64,000 nt of DNA from an uncultured Clostridia bacterium (GTDB lineage: Bacteria; Bacillota; Clostridia; Christensenellales; Borkfalkiaceae). Numbering within the stretch: the first letter of the stretch is position 1; each line of letters starts with the position of its first letter. Shown here piece by piece: positions 24,034 to 30,805 of this stretch. The translations under genes were made by a program, and so were the position numbers. The notes beneath the pieces were generated by a model, which was not told the DNA's origin, made no database searches, and worked only from the letters and a program-made list of their open reading frames with translations. The stretch covers positions 1 through 64,000 of the forward strand of contig CAKQRE010000036.1 in assembly GCA_934271265.1 (NCBI GenBank). The letters run 5' to 3'.

Positions 24034-25130
24034 TTACGACGTTTCCTCCATGCCATCGCTGCAGCGCCTGCCGCCGCAACCGACAAGATCGAAGCCGAAG
24101 CGACGCTGCCGCCGCAACCGCGAGAAGAAGTCTTTTCCGGGTCTGACGACGTTGCCGAAATTACAGAATCCGTCGAACTGACAGAATCCGTCGAACCGGC
24201 AGAATCCGTAGGCTCTGCCGAACTGTCGGGCGCAGAAGAACTATCGTCGGGTTCCGTTATTTTTTCTTCGTAAACCGGATAGAACACGCTATCCGTAATG
24301 ATGCCCGTCGTGCTTTTGTTCCAGCATTTAAAAGCATAACCTTCTTTTGCGGGCGCAACGGGGGCGCTCGCCGTTCCGTACACGGAAACCTTCTGACTGC
24401 TTAAAATTTCACCGTCTTCCGAAACAAAACGAACGTTACACAGCCAACCGTTCTGAATATACGCATTTCCGAGAGATGATTTTTCGCCGCTTAATGCGTT
24501 TGTGGAAAGCGTTTTCATTCTGCCGTCTTTTATGGTGTTGCGTCCGGAAAAAGCGTTCCTGACGTACTCGTATTTCCCGCTGTTGTTCGTGATAACGAGA
24601 TTGTCTATAACCGCCGTCGCGGACCTCTCGTCTTTCGTATAACAGGCAAGCCCGACGGTATTCGACGACGTGAAAGAGTTTGCAACCGTCAGAACGTTCG
24701 CAAAAGAGTCCGCACTTTCGCAAATACCCTTTTTATCGACCGTCCACGCGTCGTTTTTCGCGTCGAACTTAACGCGGTAAGTATATCCTGCCTCGAACAC
24801 GTCTGTTTTTACGTCCAATGCTTTGCTCGAAACAACGTCTTCGCCGAAAAGCATATAATCGGTCATTTCGGAAAGTTTACCGAGTTTTCCCGAATCGCCC
24901 GCCACGACTCCGAAGTATCCGCCCGCGCTTCTCCACTGCAAATCAAAGGTAACTATCGCGTTTCCGTCGCCGATCTGCGTGTAATATTCGGTCAGACATT
25001 CCGCGCCCGTGGCGACGATACAGGCGTTATAATCGTCCTCTTTCGCAGTTGCCGCGCTTGCCGTCGTTCCGCCGAATACGGAAACAATCAACGCGAACGC
25101 AAACGTCGCTAAAATGAGTGTTTTTTTCAT
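24030..25130 (-). CDS. Surface protein with InlB repeat and Gly-Cys C-terminal tail
   Basis: The 366-residue precursor has a signal peptide (to about TTASAA), a jelly-roll-like region (about 35-195) resembling concanavalin-type binding domains, and one InlB-type repeat (about 225-280, VRFVSEDGEILSS to AFKCWNKS). A Ser/Asp/Thr-rich linker (about 285-335) leads to the C-terminal module SRGCGGSV (Cys339), a hydrophobic stretch and WRKRRK. No LPXTG motif is present. The tail codons for W-R-K contain GGAGGA, the ribosome-binding site for the next gene, whose ATG overlaps this stop. Function is unknown; a surface ligand-binding role is inferred. Confidence 0.8.
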   Translation of the reverse strand: MKKTLILATFAFALIVSVFGGTTASAATAKEDDYNACIVATGAECLTEYYTQIGDGNAIVTFDLQWRSAGGYFGVVAGDSGKLGKLSEMTDYMLFGEDVVSSKALDVKTDVFEAGYTYRVKFDAKNDAWTVDKKGICESADSFANVLTVANSFTSSNTVGLACYTKDERSATAVIDNLVITNNSGKYEYVRNAFSGRNTIKDGRMKTLSTNALSGEKSSLGNAYIQNGWLCNVRFVSEDGEILSSQKVSVYGTASAPVAPAKEGYAFKCWNKSTTGIITDSVFYPVYEEKITEPDDSSSAPDSSAEPTDSAGSTDSVSSTDSVISATSSDPEKTSSRGCGGSVASASILSVAAAGAAAMAWRKRRK

Positions 25131-25156
25131 ATCGTTTCCTTTAAATGTTTTTACCG

Positions 25157-25190
25157 ATAAACAGGCTTATTGCAAAATAAGCCTGTTTAT
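25157..25190 (-). other. Perfect intercistronic hairpin
   Basis: ATAAACAGGCTTATT and AATAAGCCTGTTTAT pair over 15 bp around GCAA. It follows the stop of the Cys-rich lipoprotein gene and precedes the next gene. No T run follows, so partial termination or mRNA stabilisation are both possible. A related AAACAGGCTTATATT occurs at 33308-33322. Confidence 0.55.
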
Positions 25191-25201
25191 TCCGATTCGG
25201 A

Positions 25202-27376
25202 TTATTTCGAAAATACGATATCCGCGATGTATCCGCGGGTAACGGCTTTTCCGTTGTTGTCGGCAGCCACGCAATATACATACTGATCTTTCGTAAAATC
25301 GATTCTCTCGTCGGTCAGACTAACAGCGTGTTCATAATTTCCCGCTTCGTTCTGGACGCAGTAACTACTGATCGCGCCGCTTACGTAGTCGGCAATATAT
25401 CCGCCGCCCGCTTTACAAGGGTACAATCTCGACTGCGTGTTGACAAAGTAGCCCGTATCCGTATTTTCGCTACCCTCAAGGTTATTCGCATAGACGATAG
25501 TCATCTTCGTATACCCGTCGGCAATCTTTTTCTGTATGACCGAACCCGAAATAAGACACCAGAAATCACCTGAACCGCTTACCGGACTCATTACCCAGCC
25601 TTTTCCTTCGATATAGCGCACAGCCCCGTTATCGCCTGCGCTGCCAAGCACCCAGCCGGACTTATCTTCCTGTACTACGGGTTCGCCCTTTTGGAAGGAA
25701 ATATCGGAAATGTAAGCGCGCGTAACGGCTTTTTTGTCGGTATCCTGATTCTCGAAGTAAAAGTAATTATCCTTTGTGAAATCGTGAGTCGTATCCGTCA
25801 GATCGACCGTAAACAGATATCCGCCGTTTCCTTCGGGAAGAGCGTTGATGGAATGCGTATAAGCGTCCTGATACTTCCAGTCGTTACCGCCCGCCGCGTT
25901 AAGGGGAATCAATCTCGAAGCGGTTTTTACGAAACTGCCCTCATCGGTATTCGCGTCGCCCTCAAGGTTATTCGCGTAGGTGATAACCATTCTCGTGCAA
26001 CCCTGATCGATGTAATGCTTCATGATCTTACCCGAAATCTGGCAATACCATGGGCCGGTTCCCGTATTCCCGATCACCCAGCCTTTCCCTTCGAGATAGG
26101 TCACCTCGCCGTTGTCGCCCGCGGCAGCAAACAACCATTCGCTCTTGTCTTCATAATCGATTTTAATAAATTCGGAAACGACAAGTTCCAAAGGATAAAC
26201 GTCTGCGTGTTCGGTATAGATATAAATATCTCTGCCGGCATACTCGTTAAGATCGATAGTGAAATAAATGCGGTGGTTAGCGTTATCGGCATCCCAGAAA
26301 TCTTTCCAGGAATAAAACGCTATAGCCGTGTTTTTATCCCAAAGATTCGCGGCGTTGTCTGCGGCAACAAATATAGGTTTGACCTTACTGCCGTCATCCG
26401 CAAGTCCGGGAGCGGGATTCGTTGCGGTAAACGAAAGAGTTGTATATCCCGCCTTTTTCAACTCGGTAAGAATATTTCCGGGAATCACTGCGTAAACGGC
26501 ACCCGCGTCGGTAGAAGATATGCTATACTTACCTTGTTTAATATTTTCGGTAACGGTAGCGGTAACGGTCTTAGACGTAATGAGAAACTCTTTAACGTTC
26601 TTGTTGCAGTTCGAGCAAACGCCGTTTTCGCCGAAAGAATGTTCGGTAGCGATTTTTTCGCTTTCCTTATCGCCGCATACGCTGCAAATTCTTTCTTTTA
26701 AACCCTCTTCGGTACAGCTCGGCTCTTTAACGATTCTCCATTCGCCGAAATTATGCGCCGTAGTAGCCTTTTCCACATGTCCGCAATCTTCAACGGTACA
26801 AGTTCTGTCGTGGCAGGTAAATTCGTCCGCATAGGTATGACCGTTTGCAGGAAGATCGACAGTTTCCGTCTCTCCGCAGTTTTCGCATTCGCGCGTTTTC
26901 ACGCCTTTTTCCGTGCAATCTGGCTCGCGTACGGTGATCCACTCTCCCCAGGCGTGTTCGACAGCTGCCTTTTCAACCTGTCCGCAATCCGTACAGGTTC
27001 TGTCGTGGCAGGCAAACTCGTCCGCAAACTTATGCGCCGTGGTCGCTTTTTCAACTTGTCCGCAATTCGTACAGGTTCTGTCGTGGCAGGTAAATTCGTC
27101 CGCAAATTTATGCGCGGTGGTTGCCTTTTCGACATATCCGCAATCCGCACAGGTTCTGTCGTGGCAAGTGAATTCGTCCGCCAGCTTATGCGCCGTGGTC
27201 GCTTTTTCGACATGTCCGCAACCTTCTTCGGTGCAGGTTCTGTCGTGGCAGGTATACGCGTCGGCATACTTGTGTTCGTGTGTGCTTTCTCCGCCGTCGG
27301 AATTGCACCCGGTAACTACGCCCATCGCTATCGAAGCAAAAACGAACGTAATCAAAAGAATTAAAATCTTTTTCAT
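25202..27376 (-). CDS. Lipoprotein with Cys/His-rich tandem repeats and twin C-terminal domains
   Basis: The 724-residue precursor has a lipoprotein signal (MKKILILLITFVFASIAMGV, then VTGC). Residues about 35-260 carry CHDRTC-x2-CG repeats of 26 residues (FTCHDRTCTNCGQVEKATTA), then longer variants ending in EWITVREPDCTEKG, each with several Cys and His that could hold a metal. Two homologous domains of about 150 residues follow (starting KSEWLFAAAGDNG and KSGWVLGSAGDNG, near 410 and 570). I recognise no enzyme. The upstream codons before MKKIL are not used: AGAGGAAAAAAGG precedes this ATG. It is the first gene of the three-gene secreted operon. Confidence 0.82.
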   Translation of the reverse strand: MKKILILLITFVFASIAMGVVTGCNSDGGESTHEHKYADAYTCHDRTCTEEGCGHVEKATTAHKLADEFTCHDRTCADCGYVEKATTAHKFADEFTCHDRTCTNCGQVEKATTAHKFADEFACHDRTCTDCGQVEKAAVEHAWGEWITVREPDCTEKGVKTRECENCGETETVDLPANGHTYADEFTCHDRTCTVEDCGHVEKATTAHNFGEWRIVKEPSCTEEGLKERICSVCGDKESEKIATEHSFGENGVCSNCNKNVKEFLITSKTVTATVTENIKQGKYSISSTDAGAVYAVIPGNILTELKKAGYTTLSFTATNPAPGLADDGSKVKPIFVAADNAANLWDKNTAIAFYSWKDFWDADNANHRIYFTIDLNEYAGRDIYIYTEHADVYPLELVVSEFIKIDYEDKSEWLFAAAGDNGEVTYLEGKGWVIGNTGTGPWYCQISGKIMKHYIDQGCTRMVITYANNLEGDANTDEGSFVKTASRLIPLNAAGGNDWKYQDAYTHSINALPEGNGGYLFTVDLTDTTHDFTKDNYFYFENQDTDKKAVTRAYISDISFQKGEPVVQEDKSGWVLGSAGDNGAVRYIEGKGWVMSPVSGSGDFWCLISGSVIQKKIADGYTKMTIVYANNLEGSENTDTGYFVNTQSRLYPCKAGGGYIADYVSGAISSYCVQNEAGNYEHAVSLTDERIDFTKDQYVYCVAADNNGKAVTRGYIADIVFSK
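26960..27292 (-). repeat. 78-bp tandem repeats encoding CHDRTC units
   Basis: At least four DNA copies of a 78-bp unit (26 codons) lie head to tail, each containing CTGTCGTGGCAGG (plus strand) for the CHDRTC core. Near identity between copies suggests recent expansion or gene conversion. Confidence 0.75.
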
Positions 27377-27417
27377 CCTTTTTTCCTCTCTTCTCCGGTT
27401 TTTATTTTTTCGGTTAT

Positions 27418-27446
27418 ATTTTACCATAACGGTGAAACGTTTACAA
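27418..27446 (-). promoter_or_regulatory. Promoter and possible operator of the Cys-rich lipoprotein operon
   Basis: TTGTAA (27441-27446) and TAAAAT (27418-27423) on the minus strand with a 17-nt spacer. GTAAACGTTTCAC overlaps the -35 box and resembles a half-conserved cre or LacI-type site. Confidence 0.55.
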
Positions 27447-27489
27447 TATTCTTACTTTATCAAATCGTACTCTTTATTTGTTTATTCTG

Positions 27490-27518
27490 TTGACTTTCAT
27501 AAATAAAAGATATATACT
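27490..27518 (+). promoter_or_regulatory. Promoter of the AraC regulator gene
   Basis: TTGACT (27490-27495) and TATACT (27513-27518), 17 nt apart. The -10 box is part of TATACTTAAACCAA, repeated upstream of the alpha-glucosidase gene. Confidence 0.7.
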
Positions 27519-27547
27519 TAAACCAATAAAAGCCTTAAGGAACATAA

Positions 27548-28357
27548 ATGGAGACTTTGAATTTATCGGGGTTGCCTTTCAGCACGGCACTCACGTCAAG
27601 CAACGACAAACACGTACACTCGCACGAGTTTTACGAATGTTTTTATATAAAGGAAGGCAGCATTTATCACAAAATAAACGGAACGGAAGACCTGCTGGAA
27701 ACCGGCGACGCGGTGATAGTCGCGCCCTTCTTTCCGCATGGGTTTAAAAGGATCCCCGGACAAAAATGCTTCCACAGAGATAATATGATCTCGCCTGCGC
27801 TGTTCGAAAAATGCTGTAATTTTATCGATAAGGAAATACTGGAAAAACTGAATAAAGAACATTATATAAAGTATAAATTCTCAAAAAGCGACATAGAGAA
27901 CTTCGAGGAAAACGCTCAGGCATACGTTTCCTCTCAGGATATAGAAAAAATGGAAAAATACAACAATTGCATCGTCGTAAATCTGCTCAGCCATACGATA
28001 ATATCCTATGAGGAAATAAACGGCTACCATAACGATTTTATGTTCAAGTGCAATACGATCCTGACGGCGTGCTTCGCGCATTTCAACGCGATAAACGAAG
28101 TATACGATCATCTCGGATACAACAAGTCTTACGTAAGCAAGAAATTCAAAGAAAACTACGGTGTTACGCTTACCGAAAAAATCAACGAACTGAAAATCAA
28201 CTATTCGCATTATCTGCTCTCGGTAACGAACTACACGATACGGGAAATTTGCGATAAGATCGGAATAGAAAGCATTCCGCATTTCCACAGACTATTTAAA
28301 AAACAATACGGAACGACCCCGCACAAAACCAAATGTCCCGCACCGGACGAGTTTTAA
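27548..28357 (+). CDS. AraC-family transcriptional regulator
   Basis: The 269-residue protein has an N-terminal cupin-like sensor (about 10-75, HVHSHEFYECFYIKEGSIYHKI with a His-rich site) and a C-terminal pair of helix-turn-helix motifs (about 180-262, VYDHLGYNKSYVSKKFKENYGVT and IREICDKIGIESIPHFHRLFKKQYG). This layout is typical of sugar-responsive activators. AAGGAA precedes the ATG. The alpha-glucosidase gene starts 77 nt downstream, and both genes carry the same TATACTTAAACCAA box, so it probably controls itself and that gene. Confidence 0.9.
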   Translation: METLNLSGLPFSTALTSSNDKHVHSHEFYECFYIKEGSIYHKINGTEDLLETGDAVIVAPFFPHGFKRIPGQKCFHRDNMISPALFEKCCNFIDKEILEKLNKEHYIKYKFSKSDIENFEENAQAYVSSQDIEKMEKYNNCIVVNLLSHTIISYEEINGYHNDFMFKCNTILTACFAHFNAINEVYDHLGYNKSYVSKKFKENYGVTLTEKINELKINYSHYLLSVTNYTIREICDKIGIESIPHFHRLFKKQYGTTPHKTKCPAPDEF

Positions 28358-28370
28358 AACGAAATACTTG

Positions 28371-28399
28371 TTATTATTCTTTTTCGCAACGCTTATACT
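28371..28399 (+). promoter_or_regulatory. Promoter with shared box before the alpha-glucosidase gene
   Basis: TATACT (28394-28399) continues into TTAAACCAA exactly as at 27513-27526. The -35 region (TTATTA, 28371-28376) is poor, which would fit activation by the neighbouring AraC protein. Confidence 0.5.
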
Positions 28400-28434
28400 T
28401 AAACCAAAAATACTTTAATAAGGAAAAGACTGCT

Positions 28435-30045
28435 ATGCACGAAACACCAAATAAATTTCTCGACATGATAGTTTACCAGATATATCCGCGCAGTTTTTTT
28501 GATTCCGACGGCGACGGGATCGGCGATCTGAACGGAATAAAACAAAAAATTCCGCACCTCGTCGAGCTCGGCGTGAATGCGGTCTGGATTTGTCCCTGCT
28601 ATAAAAGCCCCAACTACGACAACGGGTACGATATTTCCGATTATCGCGACATTATGGACGAATTCGGTACGCTCGAAGACTGGAAAGCCCTCGCCGCCGA
28701 ACTGCACGCACACGGCATAAAAATCATAATGGATTTAGTTGTCAATCACACCTCTTCGGAGCATCGCTGGTTTCAGGAAGCGCGCACTTCGCGTGATAAT
28801 CCGTATCACGATTACTATATCTGGGCGGAAAAGCCGCTCACCGACTGGAAGGCTTGCTTCGGCGGAAATGCGTGGGAATACAATGCGGCGACCAACGAGT
28901 ATTATCTCCATTCGTTTGCGGTTCAGCAACCCGACCTCAACTGGGAGAATCCGCAGGTGCGACGCGAATGTAAAAGTATCGTCGATTTCTGGGCGGATAT
29001 GGGCGTAGACGGATTCCGGTGCGACGTTCTCGACTTTATCTCGAAAGACTTTGCCGCAAATAAAATGCTGAACGGTCCTCACCTGCACGAATATATAAAA
29101 GAGCTGTTCGGACGGGAAAAAGTTAAAGACTTATTTACGGTGGGCGAATGTCAGTCGGACACAAAGAGCATCTGCGATATATGCGGCAAAGACCGAGGCG
29201 AGCTGAAATCGGTTTTCCAGTTCGAGCATATAGGGCTTGGGAGAACGGATAAATACACGCCCGCGCCGTATACCTTCGACGATATAAGGAACGCGCTTGT
29301 CAAGTGGCAGAATTTCACCGCAGAACACGACCTGCTGTATGTTTTGTTTACCGATAATCACGACCAACCCTTTTTTATTTCACGGCTCGGAAACGACGGC
29401 TCGTTTCGGTACGAGTGCGCCACAGCATACGCCGCCGCGATCTACCTTCTGAAGGGCGTGCCGTTTATCTATCAGGGGCAGGAATTCGGCTCGGCGAATT
29501 CGTATTATAACGATATAAAATATTTCAACGACGTGGAATCGGTGAACTATTATAAAGAAAACCTCGGTAAAAAGCCGCACAAAAAACTTATGGAAGAGAT
29601 CAACTACGGCAGCAGGGATAATACTCGCCGCCCCGTCGCCTGGACGAACAAGATGCCCGCCCACGGGTTTACGAGCGGCACGCCGTGGCTTGCGCCGCCC
29701 TCCCGCGCGAAGGAAATCAACCTCGAAAAGGACAAAGCCTCGGAAAAGTCTGTTTTTGAATTTTACAAAAAGGTATTGAAATTAAGAAACGAAAGCGAAA
29801 CGATAAAACGCGGAGCGTTTAACGACATAACGAAAAGCTCGGGAAGCTTCGTATACGAACGCACGCTTGGGAATGAAAAATTCGTCGTGGCGATAAACGG
29901 CGAACACCCGAACGAAGTAATTCTGCCGGATTGCCTTTTGCCGAAAGAATTTGAAAATATATTGAGCAATTATAACGACGGGAACGATTTTTCGACCGCT
30001 TTCCGCCCCTTTGAGGCTCGGGTGTATAAGAGCAAAAAGAACTAA
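28435..30045 (+). CDS. GH13 alpha-glucosidase (oligo-1,6-glucosidase type)
   Basis: The 536-residue cytoplasmic GH13 enzyme hydrolyses alpha-glucosidic bonds at the non-reducing end of short malto- or isomalto-oligosaccharides. Catalytic residues: nucleophile Asp197 (GFRCDVLDF), acid/base Glu238 (TVGECQS) and transition-state Asp310 (FTDNHDQP). Region I is LVVNHTSSEH, and the N-terminal DGDGIGDLNGI calcium-like loop is present. There is no signal peptide. The ATG at 28435 is chosen for homology (MIVYQIYPRSFFD follows at once); AAGGAAA lies upstream. It forms a unit with the AraC gene. Confidence 0.94.
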   Translation: MHETPNKFLDMIVYQIYPRSFFDSDGDGIGDLNGIKQKIPHLVELGVNAVWICPCYKSPNYDNGYDISDYRDIMDEFGTLEDWKALAAELHAHGIKIIMDLVVNHTSSEHRWFQEARTSRDNPYHDYYIWAEKPLTDWKACFGGNAWEYNAATNEYYLHSFAVQQPDLNWENPQVRRECKSIVDFWADMGVDGFRCDVLDFISKDFAANKMLNGPHLHEYIKELFGREKVKDLFTVGECQSDTKSICDICGKDRGELKSVFQFEHIGLGRTDKYTPAPYTFDDIRNALVKWQNFTAEHDLLYVLFTDNHDQPFFISRLGNDGSFRYECATAYAAAIYLLKGVPFIYQGQEFGSANSYYNDIKYFNDVESVNYYKENLGKKPHKKLMEEINYGSRDNTRRPVAWTNKMPAHGFTSGTPWLAPPSRAKEINLEKDKASEKSVFEFYKKVLKLRNESETIKRGAFNDITKSSGSFVYERTLGNEKFVVAINGEHPNEVILPDCLLPKEFENILSNYNDGNDFSTAFRPFEARVYKSKKN

Positions 30046-30066
30046 ACATCGGCAAACCTTTCCTTT

Positions 30067-30095
30067 ACCACGCGACTACCGCGTGGTTTTTCTTT
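30067..30095 (+). terminator. Terminator after the alpha-glucosidase gene
   Basis: CCACGCG and CGCGTGG form a 7-bp stem followed by TTTTTCTTT. Confidence 0.85.
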
Positions 30096-30102
30096 ATATC
30101 AA

Positions 30103-30137
30103 AAATAAAACCTTACCCGAATCGGGTAAGGTTTTAT
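30103..30137 (-). terminator. Terminator of tRNA-Arg
   Basis: AAAACCTTACCCGA and TCGGGTAAGGTTTT pair completely, followed on the minus strand by ATTTTTG. It starts directly after the CCA end of the tRNA. Confidence 0.85.
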
Positions 30138-30138
30138 T

Positions 30139-30215
30139 TGGTGCACCATGAGGAGTTCGAATCCCCAACCTTTGGTTCCGTAGACCAACGCACTATCCCG
30201 TTGAGCTAATGGTGC
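30139..30215 (-). tRNA. tRNA-Arg (anticodon ACG)
   Basis: The 77-nt cloverleaf has acceptor GCACCAT/ATGGTGC, D-arm GCTCAACGGGATAGTGC, anticodon stem TTGGT/ACCAA with loop CTACGGA (anticodon ACG, the A34 normally becoming inosine by TadA), T-loop TTCGAAC and an encoded CCA end. All stems pair. Confidence 0.95.
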
Positions 30216-30351
30216 ATATCGATTATTCGATTGTTTTTCTTTAATACCGAAAACGGAAAGATTATCCAAACGGACAAGAAAAACGCTTCTTCGAGACCCC
30301 GGCAGATCGTCGTTGAAAAACAACGACCCACGCATCTCAGAATGCTAAATT

Positions 30352-30380
30352 ATTATAGTATTTTTCTTTTGTTTTGTCAA
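30352..30380 (-). promoter_or_regulatory. Promoter of tRNA-Arg
   Basis: TTGACA (30375-30380), a 17-nt spacer and TATAAT (30352-30357) on the minus strand, all consensus. The precursor would have a leader of about 130 nt containing the hairpin GTCGTTG/CAACGAC at 30310-30328. Confidence 0.8.
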
Positions 30381-30768
30381 ACGTTTTTATATGGTTTTAA
30401 GAAAGTTTTCTTCCTCATTTCCGTCATCGCGGAACTTACGTTTCCGATATCCCGCAATTGTTCCGCTATCTTAACATGCCGGGATTATCGATGTCGCCCG
30501 TAATTGCAAAATCAAAGATATTTCCTTTTGCAACGGAAAACCCGCCATGCACACGATCCCGCGAAATACACAGTATCCTGCGATATACACACGATCCGAC
30601 GATATGCACACGATCCGGTGGAAAAAGGCTCACGGTATGTGCAAAGAACGCCCCGAAAACACTCGAGCATTGCCTTGCGGTCGCGTAAATCTTATCCCCT
30701 TCGGTCGCACGATACTGCGTATGACAGAGATGCCGCAGATACACCAAAAGAATAAAACGCATAATTTT
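30381..30768. other. Gene-free stretch with short tandem repeats
   Basis: No reading frame here has a ribosome-binding site or recognisable sequence. The only structure I see is the four-copy 19-bp tandem repeat at 30547-30622. The short frames on both strands across the repeat are low-complexity (HTIP/ARDP-like) and are not called as genes. Confidence 0.6.
30547..30622. repeat. Four 19-bp tandem repeats
   Basis: Copies at 30547, 30566, 30585 and 30604 follow the pattern AT(A/G)CACACGATCC(N)GCGA(A/T). They are degenerate at a few positions. The spacing is exactly 19 bp throughout. Confidence 0.75.
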
Positions 30769-30801
30769 ATAAGCCGATAAACGGCATGTTTATCGGCTTA
30801 T
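30769..30801. terminator. Hairpin at the end of the glycan operon
   Basis: ATAAGCCGATAAAC and GTTTATCGGCTTAT form a perfect 14-bp stem around GGCAT, five bases beyond the GH78 gene stop. The T-run on the minus strand is weak (AAAATTATG), so termination efficiency is uncertain. Confidence 0.55.
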
Positions 30802-30805
30802 AGCC

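Noticed and set aside
26960..27292. CRISPR-like appearance of regular repeats
   Set aside because: The 78-bp units are contiguous, in frame and protein-coding, with no spacers.
27424..27446. Full CcpA cre site before the Cys-rich lipoprotein operon
   Set aside because: Only the TGTAAACG half fits; the other half deviates at the conserved positions.
30466..30780. Several short frames over the 19-bp tandem repeats
   Set aside because: They consist largely of repeat-derived low-complexity sequence and lack start signals.
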